Assembly (NCBI GenBank): GCA_963726775.1
Contig: CAVSDL010000007.1
Span: 1 to 64,000, forward strand
Origin: CAIWHR01 sp963726775
GTDB lineage: Bacteria; Pseudomonadota; Gammaproteobacteria; Burkholderiales; Casimicrobiaceae
Reading direction: 5' to 3'
Length of the DNA: 64,000 nt
Part shown: positions 17,869 through 29,072 of the stretch, piece by piece
Numbering within the stretch: the first letter of the stretch is position 1
Layout of the letters: each line of letters starts with the position of its first letter
Notes under the pieces: generated by a model
Seen by the model: the letters and a program-made list of their open reading frames with translations, nothing else
What the model was told of the DNA's origin: nothing
Database searches by the model: none
Made by a program: the position numbers and the translations under genes

Positions 17869-19112
17869 AGCGCGTGCTGATGGTCGCCTTCCACTTTCCG
17901 CCGCTTGCGGGCAGCAGCGGAATACAGCGCACGCTGCGTTTCGCGCAACACCTGCCGGCCTTCGGCTGGGAGCCGATCGTGCTCACCGCGGACCGCCGCG
18001 CGTACGAGCGCACCAGCGAGGACCTGATGGGCGACCTGCCGGCCGGATTGCACGTCGAACGCGCTTTTGCACTCGACACGGCCCGGCATTTGTCGATCGC
18101 GGGGCGCTACCCTGCCCTCCTGGCGCGGCCCGACCGCTGGATGACGTGGAAATTCGCCGCCGTGCCGGCCGGAATGCGTCTGATCAAGCGCTTTCGGCCG
18201 CAGGCGATCTGGTCGACGTACCCGATCGCCACCGCGCACGTCATCGGCGAGGCACTGCGCCGGCGGTCGCGACTGCCGTGGATCGCCGATTTCCGCGATC
18301 CGATGGCGCAGGAAGGCTACCCGGCAGATCTCCGTCTGTGGTGGCGCTTCCAGGAGATCGAGGAGCACGCCATCAGCCAATCGCGTTTCAGTGTCTTTAC
18401 GACGCCCGGCGCGGCGCGCGTTTATGGCGAACGCTATCCGGCGGCTGCCGAACGCATCGTCGTACTCGAAAATGGATTCGATGAAGAAAGTTTCGCGGGT
18501 CTTTCCAAGGCCGCCTTCGCGCGCGCACCTCTCCAACGCGGAGCAGTAACGCTGCTGCACAGCGGCATCGTGTACGCATCGGAGAGGGACCCCACCCACC
18601 TGTTCGCCGCGCTGGAACAATTGACGGTGTCGGGACGATTGCGCCGCAGCGCGTTCAAGGTCCGTTTTCGCGCGTCGAGCAACGATGACCTGCTGGCAGG
18701 GCTTGTGCGGCAGCATCGCCTCGAAGGCGTCGTGGAAGTGCTGCCTCCGGTGCCGTACCGGGAAGCGCTGGAGGAAATGATCCGCGCCGACGCCTTGCTG
18801 GTGCTGCAGGCCGCGAACTGCAACGAGCAGATCCCGGCCAAGCTCTACGAGTACCTGCGCGCGCGGCGACCCATCATCGCGTTGACCGATCCGTCCGGCG
18901 ACACCGCCGCGATGCTGCGCGACGCGGGCATCGACACCGTCGCCCGGCTGGATTCCGTCGAAGAGATCGTCGCGCTGCTCGGCCGTTTCATAGATGCCGG
19001 ACCGCACGCGCGCCTTGCCCTGCCCGGCGCCGATTACGTCGCCCGCGCTTCCCGCCGGGAACGGACGGCGACCCTCGCGGCACTGCTCGATCAGCTGGCG
19101 GCTCCGCGTTGA
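17865..19112 (+). CDS. GT4-like glycosyltransferase
   Basis: 415 residues from ATG 17865, which overlaps the preceding stop codon (ATGA). GT-B fold signatures: KRVLMVAFHFPPLAGSSGIQ with the Gly-rich acceptor loop, WIADFRDPMAQEGYP, VLENGFDEESF, TLLHSGIVYASERDPTHLF and the donor-binding end AKLYEYLRARRPIIALTDPS. Intact, unlike the GT4 gene at 2.4-3.6 kb. It should extend the undecaprenyl-linked EPS unit on the cytoplasmic face. Its coupling to the hydrolase genes suggests that the carrier-protein module and glycan assembly are made together. Confidence 0.88.
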   Translation: MKRVLMVAFHFPPLAGSSGIQRTLRFAQHLPAFGWEPIVLTADRRAYERTSEDLMGDLPAGLHVERAFALDTARHLSIAGRYPALLARPDRWMTWKFAAVPAGMRLIKRFRPQAIWSTYPIATAHVIGEALRRRSRLPWIADFRDPMAQEGYPADLRLWWRFQEIEEHAISQSRFSVFTTPGAARVYGERYPAAAERIVVLENGFDEESFAGLSKAAFARAPLQRGAVTLLHSGIVYASERDPTHLFAALEQLTVSGRLRRSAFKVRFRASSNDDLLAGLVRQHRLEGVVEVLPPVPYREALEEMIRADALLVLQAANCNEQIPAKLYEYLRARRPIIALTDPSGDTAAMLRDAGIDTVARLDSVEEIVALLGRFIDAGPHARLALPGADYVARASRRERTATLAALLDQLAAPR

Positions 19113-19174
19113 GCGACGCCCCGGTCCGCGGACGATTGGCCGATGCATGCACCGCCGCCGGCGAGGTCCCGACG

Positions 19175-20386
19175 ATGACGAGGCTGCGCCTGCGGCTGCG
19201 TGCCGTGCCGGTGCTCCTGGCGCTGGCAGGGGCGTCGGCGGCATGCGCGGAAGCCGCCGGCAACGCCGCGCCACCCGCTGTGGTGCGCGTCATTCGCGTC
19301 GGTCCGGCGCAAGCGGTGGCGACCGTCGCCGAAGCCGCACGCATCGCGGTCGACGGCGATGTCGTCGAAATCGAGGCGGGCGACTACATCGGTGACGTCG
19401 CCTCCTGGCGGCAGCACCATCTGACCCTGCGCGCGGTTGGCGGACGCGCGCGCATGATCGCCAACGGCGCCAGCGCCGAAGGCAAGGCGATCTGGGTGAT
19501 CAAGGGCGATGAGGTGCTGGTCGAGAATGTCGAGTTCTCCGGCGCCGACGTCCCGGAGCGCAACGGTGCCGGCATCCGGCACGAGGGCGGCAAGCTGACC
19601 ATCCGCAACTGCCGGTTCGTGGGCAACCAGATGGGCGTGCTCACGTGGAACGACCCACGCGGCGAACTCGTCGTCGAGCAATCGGAGTTCCGCAACAACG
19701 CCGCGTCGACGTCACGTACCGGGCCGGCGATCCCATCGGCCACCAGCTCTACGTGGGGGCGATCGGCCGCTTCACGCTGCGCGACAGCTACGTGCATCAC
19801 GGCGCGTACGGGCACCTGGTCAAGTCGCGGGCGAGGGAGAATTACATCGTGACCAACCGGATCACCGACGAAACCGGCGGCCGGTCGAGCTACGAGCTGG
19901 AGTTTCCGAATGGCGGTCTTGCGTACGTGATGGGCAACATCATCGGCCAATCGGCGGACACCGAAAACACGGATCTGATCTCGTTCGGCGCCGAAGGCTA
20001 CCGCTGGCCGCGCAACGAGCTCTACCTGGTGCACAACACGCTGGTCGACGATCGGGCGCAAGGTGGAAATTTCGTGCGCGTGCGGGCCGGGGCGGGCAAG
20101 ATCAGGGTGATCGACAATCTGCTCGTCGGTGACGGCACCCTCGACCTGCCCGATTCCGCGGAGTCGGCCGGCAACCGTCGTGCCGGGCCGGACGACATCG
20201 CCTCGAAGGCGACGGGCGATTTTCGCCTCAGGAAAGGCGCCACGGCCGTCGGCAAGGCGGTCGATCCGGGTACGGCGAATGGCGTGCCGCTACGGCCCGA
20301 GCGCGAATACGTCCATCCGCTGCAGAGTCGACCGTTCGCCCGCCGGATTGCGCAGCCCCGGTGCGCTGCAGGTCCTGGCGCCCTGA
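19175..20386 (+). CDS. Exported right-handed parallel beta-helix protein (frameshifted)
   Basis: ATG 19175 gives a signal peptide (RAVPVLLALAGASAACAEAAG). The mature part has beta-helix repeats: AARIAVDGDVVEIEAGDY, GAGIRHEGGKLTIRNCRFVG and GVLTWNDPRGELVVEQSEF. A shift near 19700 leads to RFTLRDSYVHHGAYGHLVKS, LVHNTLVDDRAQGGNFVRV and the end GDFRLRKGATAVGKAVDPG; a second near 20355 gives a stop at 20384-20386. Such folds bind or cleave polysaccharides, often as lyases or epimerases, in the periplasm. No lyase catalytic set can be named. An in-frame TTG at 19109 overlaps the previous stop. Confidence 0.75.
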
Positions 20387-20392
20387 ACGGCA

Positions 20393-22905
20393 ATGCACGA
20401 CGCGCGCCCCCGGGGAAGACCCGTGCAGCCGATCGCCGCGTTCATCGCCCTGGTTTGCCTCGTCTTCGGCGGCGTACTCGCCGCGCACTACCCGATCGCT
20501 CCGGCGTTGATGTCGGTTGTGTTCGTCGGTTGGAGCGTCGCGGTATTTCTGCGGCCCGCGATCTGGCTGTTCGCCTTGCCCGCGTTGCTGCCGGTCATCG
20601 GTTTCGCGTCGTGGACCGGATGGCTGACCTTCGAGGAATTCGACCTGCTCGCCCTCGGCGCGGCCGTGGGGGGTTACGCGTCGCTGGCGATACGCGGAAG
20701 GAACCCGCCTCGCGCCACTGCCAGCCTTGCCACCGGGGCGGCCAGGAGCCCCGTGGCCACGGACATCGACACCGCCGGCCACGAGACGTCGTCCACGGCA
20801 CGCCTGTCGGCCATTTCCGGAACGCTGGTCGCGCTCTTTGGCGTGTCGGCGGTCATCGCGCTTGGCCGCGGCCTGGCCGCCGCCGGAGCCATCGAATTCG
20901 ACGCGTTCAACGGCTATTACGACGCCCTGAACAGCGTGCGCCTTGCCAAGAGCTTTGCACTGGCGGTGCTGTTGATGCCGCTGCTGCAGGTCGAACTCCG
21001 CGATTCGGGCCCGCGGGCCTTCGAACGCCTGGCGTGGGGACTGGCATGCGCGCTCGGTCTGGGCTCGCTGGCGGTCGTGTGGGAACGCCTTGCGTTTCCG
21101 GGCCTGCTGGATTTTTCCAGCGACTACCGGACGACGGGAATGTTCTGGGAAATGCACGTCGGCGGTGCCGCGCTCGACGGCTTTCTGGCCCTGACGGTTC
21201 CGTTCGCGATACGAGAGCTCCTGCACCAACCGAGCCGCGCGCGATGGATCGCGGCGGGAGCCTTGACGGCGGTGGCCGGATACGCGTGTCTCGCGACCTT
21301 TTCCCGCGGGTTGTATCTGGCGGTGCCGATTTCCCTCGGCGTGCTGACCGTGCTCGCGCTGATGCAACGGGAGTCGTTTTCCGCGCGCTCGGCAGCCACC
21401 GTGCTGCTCAAGCTTTGCCTGCTGGCCACGGCAACGGCTGCGGCGTCGTTCCTGGTGTTCCGCGCCGGCGGCTACCGTTCACTGCTGGCGTTGCTGGTCG
21501 TGGTGGCGGTCGCACTGCCGCTCGCAAGCGTAACGCGCGCCATGCCGCGCCGCGGCGGGTACACGGCGCTGGGGCTGGGCGTCCTTGCCGGCGCCGCCGG
21601 CATCGTCGCGGCCGCGTGATTCCGAAGGGCGCATACGCCATCTTCGCGCTCGCCTCCGTGGTCTGCGCGCTGCTGATCTGGAGTCAGCGCCAAACGGCAG
21701 GCGCGCCGCCGTCCGTCGCTGCGCTTGCCGCCTTTGTCTGGCTGATCGTTTCCGCCGCGACGGTCGCGCTCAACTGGGGCGGTACTTCGGCCCTCGCCGA
21801 CAGCGCGATCGTCCTGTCGCTGGTGATGGCGCTTGCGCTCCGGAACGCGCGCGCCCGGGCGCCGCTGTGGCCCGACGACTTGCGCGTGCAATGGGGGGCG
21901 TTCGGCTTCGTGGCGATCGTGGCGCTCGCCACGGCGGTCTTCGCCGGCGGCGCGTACATGGCGGACCGCTTCTCGTCGAGCGAGCGCGATCTCGAAGGAC
22001 GACTACGACATTGGCGCGACGGCATCGCGATGCTGGACAGTCCGGCCGACTGGCTCGTCGGCAAAGGTCTGGGACGTTTCCCGGAGAACTATTTCTTTCG
22101 CATGCGCCATGGCGAGTTCCCCGGCAGCTATCGTATCGGCTCACAGGGCGATAACCGGTTCCTCATTCTGTCCGGACCGGAGCGCGACGTGGGCTTCGGC
22201 GAGCTCTTTCGCGTCGCGCAGCGAGTCTCGCCGGTGCTCCGCGGCCGGTACACGGTCACCCTCGACGTTCGCGCGCCGCGGGCGGTGCAATTGCATGTCG
22301 AGGTCTGCGAAAAGCATCTTCTCTACCATCACGGCTGCGCGCTGGCGAATGTGCCCCTCGCGGCGACCGGCGCCGCGTGGCGACGGTACGATGTCGCGCT
22401 CGATGGCCGGGAACTGACCGGCGGGCCGTGGTATGCGCCGCGTCTCGCGTTCTTTGCCGTCGCGGTGGACAGCCCGGGTCATCGGGTCGAGATCGACAAC
22501 ATGAGTCTCGCCGGTCCTGACGGACGGAACCTGCTCGTCAACGGCGACTTCACCGACGGCATGGCGCGGTGGTTTTTCACGAGCGACCGGTTTCACCTTC
22601 CCTGGCACATCAAGAACCTGTTCCTGAACGTGCTGTTCGACCAGGGACTGGCCGGTTTGCTGCTGATGCTGTTGCTGACCGGCGCGGCGCTCTGGCGTCT
22701 TGTCGCCGGAAGCGCGCGTCGGAACCCGGCGGCGCCGTTCCTGGCGGCTGCGCTGACCGGATTCATCGTGGTCGGCGCCTTCGACAGCCTGCTGGACGTA
22801 CCCCGGCTTGCCTTTCTCTACTACCTGCTCGTATTGCTGAGTCTCATGCTCCCGCCGGCCGCGACCCGGGTCGACACGGCGCCCGGGTACCCGCGTCCTG
22901 GCTGA
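20393..22905 (+). CDS. O-antigen polymerase/ligase-like membrane protein with periplasmic carbohydrate-binding-like insert (frameshifted)
   Basis: The first half, from ATG 20393, has multiple membrane helices (FIALVCLVFGGVLAAHY, LLALGAAVGGYASLAI) and the polymerase/ligase-like loop DFSSDYRTTGMFWEMHVGGA. A shift near 21617 continues in the next frame with more helices, then GRLRHWRDGIAMLDSPADW and VGKGLGRFPENYFF, typical of Wzy/WaaL proteins. Between about 22140 and 22590 lies a soluble beta-rich segment (VSPVLRGRYTVTLDVRA, NLLVNGDFTDGMARWFF) resembling a carbohydrate-binding module, followed by the last helices. It probably polymerises flipped repeat units in the periplasm. Confidence 0.78.
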
Positions 22906-23167
22906 CTCCCTTTGGCCCGGGGCAGCTCGGCTCCCTGGCCGCCGCCCGGATTGGGGCAGCAGCGCGGGGCAGAGCAAGGGTTCGATCGCCTTCCGATTTT
23001 CCAAGATTGTCGAATATTCCATTGCCATATGGCCGCAAGGTTTGTAGAACATGGTCCATGGGCGACTCGGCTCTTTGAAGGATTCCACGGGCATGGCCGG
23101 CGGGTGGCAGCCCCTCGAAAGGTCGGGCCACCGGCCTTTCCCGAGGCGGTATCCCGAGCCGGATTGC

Positions 23168-23198
23168 CATAAAACCATAACAATATTATGGTTTTATG
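23168..23198. promoter_or_regulatory. 13-bp perfect inverted repeat (operator-like)
   Basis: CATAAAACCATAA and its exact reverse complement are separated by the five bases CAATA. It is strikingly AT-rich in a GC-rich region and lacks a following T-run, so an operator fits better than an intrinsic terminator. It lies 26 bases upstream of the promoter candidate at 23225. Confidence 0.65.
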
Positions 23199-23224
23199 TT
23201 GCGTTGCGACCGGGGTCCGCGACG

Positions 23225-23252
23225 TTGATCCTTGCAACGACATTGTCATAAT
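23225..23252 (+). promoter_or_regulatory. Sigma-70-like promoter candidate for the sugar transferase-prsKRT unit
   Basis: TTGATC and CATAAT are separated by 16 bases in an AT-rich pocket. Four of six and five of six bases match the consensus. No coding sequence follows for about 530 bases. Confidence 0.45.
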
Positions 23253-23790
23253 ATTGCTATTCTTTCAGTGATCTGGAGTAGACTTTATGTCCCCGGGACC
23301 CAAACGCCGGCTTTATGCTCGCACGGGGCCGGAAGGTGTCCTGATAGCGTATTGCACAGCATCTGGAAACGCCTTGCGATGCCGGGCGCTCGCGTCCAGA
23401 CTGCCGCGGAGCGACGCCGCATGAATTGTCCCGATGCCAAGGATTGGAGCAATTTGAATGAAACCCGAAGTAAACGCCGGAGGCCGTGGACGCGGCGGAT
23501 GCCGCCGGGCGCCCCGTTGGCGGGTTCGATTTGTTCGGGCGTGACAGGGAGGTGCACCACACTCCGAACGTAGGTACTGCGTGATCTCCTGCCTTGGCGC
23601 GTTGCAATGCGTGGCCCGGGCGGGCGGACGATCGACACAGCCCCTCGGACACGTCGAGGGATTGCCTGGCCGTTCAATGCGGGAAGCAACGTGAGAAGGC
23701 TGGAAGTGCTTGATTTCACAGCGCCAATACCACCGCGGGCGACAAGCGTGACTGCGGCGTGCCCGAACGTCCGGGTTCGGCGGGGGCCGC

Positions 23791-25173
23791 GTGATTAGTC
23801 TCAGCCCGCGGAATCATTCGGGCGCCACGCTGTTTCAGCTGGGTGCCGACCTGTCGTGGCTGTTCATTGCCGTCGTCGTGGCGCTCCACTTCCAAAGCGG
23901 ATTCGCGCTGCCCCTGTTGAACACGGTGGTGCCGGCACTCGTTTTCGCGGTGCTGATGGTCTTCCTCAATGGCGCCTTCGGACTCTATCGGCGGGACCAG
24001 AAGCTCGACTTTGGCACCCATGTCGCGCGCATGTTCCTGGCGCTGCTGATCGGGGTCCCCATCGTCTATATCGTGGCCCGGGTGCTTCCGGGCGGCGTCC
24101 ATTTCCGGGACAAGCTCGCCGAGGCTGTCGTATTCGCTTTCGGTGGCCTGATCGTCGTGCGCCACGCCATCGTGTCCCCGCTCATACGGACGCTCCTCCC
24201 GCATCGCGTGCTGGTGCTGGGGACCGGCCCGGAGGCCCGGGTCGTCGAGGCCTCGCTCACGAAAGCCGACCTGCCGGGAACGCAGCTTGTCGGCTTCTAC
24301 GGACTGGAGAAAGTCCAGCAGACCACGGTCTCGCCGAACCGCGTGATCGCACACGTCGGCGCCCTGGAGGACACCGTAGAACGGTTGGGCATCGACGAAA
24401 TCATCGTCGCCGTTCGCCAGCAGCGCGGCGGCGTACTCCCGCTGCGGTCGTTGCTGGAATGCCGCCTCAACGGCGTTCAGGTCACCGATCTCGCCCGGTT
24501 CTTCGAGCGGGTGCACGGCCAGGTGCCGATCGAATCGCTCAAGGCCAGCTGGCTCATCTACGGAAACGGTTTTCGCCAGAGCGGGCCGCGCGCACTCGTC
24601 AAGCGCGCGTTCGATCTCGTCGTTGCGACGCTCCTGCTCCTGCTGATGTTGCCGACAATGGTGGCGACGGCGCTGCTGATCGCCCTCCAGAGCGGCGCAC
24701 CGATCATCTACCGGCAGCAGCGCGTCGGCCACGGCGGCAAGAAGTTCGTCGTCCTCAAGTTCCGCACCATGTGCAACGACGCCGAAAAGGACGGCAAGCC
24801 CTCCTGGGCCGCCCTCGACGACGCGCGCATCACGAGCTTTGGACGTTTCCTCCGGCGCAGCCGGATCGACGAGCTGCCGCAACTCGTCAATGTGCTCCGG
24901 GGCGAGATGAGCTTCGTCGGCCCCCGCCCGGAGCGGCCGGCGTTCGTGGACATGCTGACCGAGCAGGTCCCGTTCTACGCGGTGCGTCACAGCGTCAAGC
25001 CGGGCATTACCGGGTGGGCGCAAGTGCGGTACTCTTACGGCGCAACGGTGGAACAGTCCGTCAGAAAGCTCGAGTACGACCTCTACTACGTGAAGAACAA
25101 CACGCTTTTTCTCGACCTTCTCATCCTGCTCGAGACGGTGCGGGTTGTGTTGCTGGGGGAAGGCGCGCGATAG
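23791..25173 (+). CDS. XrtA/PEP-CTERM-system undecaprenyl-phosphate sugar transferase (EpsB-like)
   Basis: 460 residues, GTG start at 23791. N-terminal membrane helices (DLSWLFIAVVVALHF and following), a CoA-binding-like Rossmann segment (HRVLVLGTGPEARVVEASL), a further helix (DLVVATLLLLLMLPTMVATA), then the catalytic bacterial sugar transferase domain: YRQQRVGHGGKKFVVLKFRT, SFGRFLRRSRIDELPQLVNV, MSFVGPRPERPAFV and KPGITGWAQVRYSYGATVEQ. It transfers a sugar-1-phosphate to undecaprenyl phosphate, starting the EPS unit. It is followed by prsK, the arrangement expected for PEP-CTERM/XrtA loci. Intact. Confidence 0.93.
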   Translation: MISLSPRNHSGATLFQLGADLSWLFIAVVVALHFQSGFALPLLNTVVPALVFAVLMVFLNGAFGLYRRDQKLDFGTHVARMFLALLIGVPIVYIVARVLPGGVHFRDKLAEAVVFAFGGLIVVRHAIVSPLIRTLLPHRVLVLGTGPEARVVEASLTKADLPGTQLVGFYGLEKVQQTTVSPNRVIAHVGALEDTVERLGIDEIIVAVRQQRGGVLPLRSLLECRLNGVQVTDLARFFERVHGQVPIESLKASWLIYGNGFRQSGPRALVKRAFDLVVATLLLLLMLPTMVATALLIALQSGAPIIYRQQRVGHGGKKFVVLKFRTMCNDAEKDGKPSWAALDDARITSFGRFLRRSRIDELPQLVNVLRGEMSFVGPRPERPAFVDMLTEQVPFYAVRHSVKPGITGWAQVRYSYGATVEQSVRKLEYDLYYVKNNTLFLDLLILLETVRVVLLGEGAR

Positions 25174-25328
25174 CAGGCCGTGTCGACCGCCACGGATGCC
25201 AGGTCCTTCCCCGGGAACTTGCCTTCCGATCGGATTGCGCCGGCGAGCGGCGCGAGGCGCGCCACACCAGCGCCAGCGTTCCGATTTGCCGCCACCCTGC
25301 GGTAGAGTGACTTCTGCGACCCGATGCC

Positions 25329-27440
25329 GTGACCGGAAACGCCCTTGCCACCGCCGCGCTCTGGAGCTACGGCATCGCCGCTGCCGGGTTTGTGGCGTTC
25401 GCGATCCGGCTGGCGCTGGGATGGCGCCGCAGCGCGCCGGCGACGCTGCTCCTGGCCGCGATTGTCGTTACCGCGCTGTGGGCGGCGGCCGGGATAGGCG
25501 TCGGCCTGCGGCCCATCGCAGCGCTCTGGCTTGCGTCCAATGTCTTCGATGCGCTGCGCTACGCGGTCTGGTTCGCCTTTCTGGCGAGCCTGCTCAAGGG
25601 CGCCCCCGGAGCCGATGCGGCGGCCGCCCCCCCGCTGGTGCCGCGATGGGCCCTCGCCGCCGCTGCGACGGGGCTGGTTGCCAGCGTGGCGCTTGCGGAC
25701 GGCTTGCCGTTCCCACGGCTGCTGGGCGTGCAATCGCCGACGCTCGAGTTCGCGCTGCGGTTGGGGCTCGCGGTCTTCGGTCTGATACTCGTCGAGCAAC
25801 TGCTGCGCCGGGCACAACCGCAGGCGCGCTGGAGCCTCAAGCCGCTGTGCGTGGGGCTCGGCGGCGTGTTCGCATTCGATCTCTTCCTGTACGCCGACGC
25901 GATCATGTTCGGGCGGATCGACTCCGACATCTGGGTGGCACGCGGCGTCGCCAACACGCTGATCATTCCGTTCGTCGCCATCTCGACGGCGCGGAACACG
26001 GGCTGGACCATCGAAATGCACATGTCGCGCAGCGTCGTGTTCCACTCGACCGCCGTGCTGATGTCGGGCGTGTTCCTGCTGGCGGTCGCCGCGGCCGGGT
26101 ATCTCGCGCGCTACTTCGGCGGCGATTGGGGCCGCGCGCTGCAGATCGAAGTCCTGTTCGCCGCGCTGCTGCTCGCCGCGGTGGTGGCGTCGTCCGGCCG
26201 CTTCCGGTCGAAGCTGACCGTCTTCGTCAGCAAGCATTTCTTCTCCTACCGCTACGATTACCGCGAGCAATGGCTCCGATTCACGCGGACGCTGTCGGCG
26301 GAAAGCTCGGTCCCCGGCGTTCAGGAGCACTGCATCAAGGCGCTCGCCGACCTGGTCGAGAGCCCGGGCGGTGCGCTGTGGCTGACGCAGGAGGGCGAGG
26401 GATTCCGGCCTGCCGCTCGCTGGAACGTGCCGGCGATCACCGCCGTGGAGCCGGCGGAAAGCCCGCTGGCGCGGTTCCTGGAGCATTCGGGGTGGGTCGT
26501 CAATCTCGACGAGTGCGCATCCGACCCGGCGCGCTACCCCGGGCTGGCGCTGCCGGACTGGCTTACGGAGATTCCCGCGGCGTGGCTCGTCGTTCCGCTG
26601 GCATCGGGCACGGATCTGCTTGGCTTCGTCATCCTCACGACGCCCCGGGCCGCCATCGATGTCAACTGGGAAGTGCGCGACCTCCTGAAAACCGCGAGTC
26701 GCCAGGCCGCGAGTTACCTCGGCCAGATCAAGGCGTCCGAGGCGCTGCTCGAGGCGCGCAAATTCGACGCGTTCAACCGCATGTCCGCATTCGTCGTCCA
26801 CGATCTCAAGAACCTGGTGGCGCAGCTGTCGCTGCTGCTGAAAAATTCCGAGCGGCATCGCAACAATCCGGAATTCCAGAAGGACATGCTGTCCACGGTA
26901 GAGCACGTCGTCGGCCGCATGAACCACCTCATGCTGCAGTTGCGGACCGGGGCAACGCCCGTGGAGAAGCCGCGATCGACCGATCTCGAATCGCTGGTGC
27001 GCCGCGTCTGCGCGGCCAAGTCGGGATCGCAGGCGCCCATCGCACTGGAGCTGGAGCCGGGGGCCTGCACCGTCGGTCACGAGGACCAGCTCGAGCACGT
27101 GATCGGACACCTCGTCCAGAACGCCCTCGATGCCTCCGCCGAAAGCGGCACCGTGACCGTGCGGCTTGGTCACGAAGGCCGATTCGTGGTAGTGGAGGTC
27201 ACGGACACCGGCATCGGAATGAGTCCGGAATTCGTCCGCGAGCGGCTCTTCCGGCCGTTCGAGACAACCAAGGCAGCAGGCATGGGGATCGGGGTCTACG
27301 AAAGTTCGCGGTACGTCGCCGGACTCGGCGGCCAGATCCTGATCGACAGCACGCCGGGGGCGGGCACGCGGGTGCGCGTCCTGCTGCCGTCCGGCGACGG
27401 CGCCGCCGCGCCATCCGCTTCGCTGAGGGAGGTGGCGTGA
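25329..27440 (+). CDS. prsK: XrtA/PEP-CTERM-system sensor histidine kinase PrsK
   Basis: 703 residues from GTG 25329, intact. The N-terminal third is a series of about eight membrane helices, followed by a GAF-like domain (LADLVESPGGALWLTQEGEG), then the kinase core: H-box FVVHDLKNLVAQ with His491, N-box VIGHLVQNALDAS, G1 VTDTGIGMS and G2 GMGIGVYESSRYV. The kinase most probably phosphorylates PrsR, encoded 231 bases downstream. The pair controls PEP-CTERM protein genes in EPS- and floc-forming betaproteobacteria. The gap to prsR holds two copies of the REP-like repeat. Confidence 0.93.
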   Translation: MTGNALATAALWSYGIAAAGFVAFAIRLALGWRRSAPATLLLAAIVVTALWAAAGIGVGLRPIAALWLASNVFDALRYAVWFAFLASLLKGAPGADAAAAPPLVPRWALAAAATGLVASVALADGLPFPRLLGVQSPTLEFALRLGLAVFGLILVEQLLRRAQPQARWSLKPLCVGLGGVFAFDLFLYADAIMFGRIDSDIWVARGVANTLIIPFVAISTARNTGWTIEMHMSRSVVFHSTAVLMSGVFLLAVAAAGYLARYFGGDWGRALQIEVLFAALLLAAVVASSGRFRSKLTVFVSKHFFSYRYDYREQWLRFTRTLSAESSVPGVQEHCIKALADLVESPGGALWLTQEGEGFRPAARWNVPAITAVEPAESPLARFLEHSGWVVNLDECASDPARYPGLALPDWLTEIPAAWLVVPLASGTDLLGFVILTTPRAAIDVNWEVRDLLKTASRQAASYLGQIKASEALLEARKFDAFNRMSAFVVHDLKNLVAQLSLLLKNSERHRNNPEFQKDMLSTVEHVVGRMNHLMLQLRTGATPVEKPRSTDLESLVRRVCAAKSGSQAPIALELEPGACTVGHEDQLEHVIGHLVQNALDASAESGTVTVRLGHEGRFVVVEVTDTGIGMSPEFVRERLFRPFETTKAAGMGIGVYESSRYVAGLGGQILIDSTPGAGTRVRVLLPSGDGAAAPSASLREVA

Positions 27441-27455
27441 GCGCCGCCGGGGAAT

Positions 27456-27475
27456 CCGCAAGCGTGGGGGCACAC
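27456..27475 (+). repeat. REP-like repeat, copy B
   Basis: CCGCAAGCGTGGGGGCACAC, identical to the core of copies A and C, and followed like copy A by an ATGAGC two bases further on. Located in the prsK-prsR gap. Confidence 0.75.
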
Positions 27476-27631
27476 CAATGAGCGCCGCCGGGCCGTCCCA
27501 AGGCGTGAATTACGCGGCCTCCGCGAAGTCGTGCCCAATGTGTAGCGTCGTGGGGTCGGCCGCCACCCGCGCTCGCAGACGCGAGCTTCGCTCCTTGGCT
27601 TCGCCCTGCTCGCGCAGGCGTCTCTCGGGGG

Positions 27632-27669
27632 GCAGCGCAGCGGCGCAAGCCGCAAGCGTGGGGGCACAC
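27632..27669 (+). repeat. REP-like repeat, copy C
   Basis: GC-rich stretch ending in the same 20-base core, with an additional GCAGCGCAGCGGCGC arm. It ends two bases before the GTG start of prsR, so it covers the place where a ribosome-binding site is expected. Confidence 0.75.
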
Positions 27670-27671
27670 AA

Positions 27672-29024
<1,353 letters not shown>

Positions 29025-29072
29025 CTTGAGTCCAACCCGCACCCCGTCATGCCGGAAGGAAGAGCGTCGAAC

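Larger units (their letters stand above)
22906..23790. other. Long non-coding region before the EPS sugar transferase
   Basis: About 885 bases with no frame that reads like protein on either strand. It holds a GC-rich hairpin at 23114-23145 (possible 3' end structure of the polymerase mRNA), a perfect AT-rich palindrome at 23168-23198, a sigma-70-like promoter at 23225-23252, and then about 530 bases of apparent untranslated leader up to the GTG start at 23791. Confidence 0.6.

Noticed and set aside
19645..22905. Single open frame of about 1086 codons on the plus strand
   Set aside because: It joins the C-terminal half of the beta-helix gene to the C-terminal half of the polymerase gene through an unrelated middle stretch. 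The real middle is the membrane-protein frame starting at 20393.
23232..23719. Short frames on both strands in the leader upstream of the sugar transferase
   Set aside because: Arg/Pro/Gly-rich translations in GC-rich DNA without homology signals. I keep the region as non-coding.
25145..27481. Long frames on both strands overlapping prsK
   Set aside because: Arg/Ala-rich shadow frames without motifs. prsK in its own frame has all kinase boxes.
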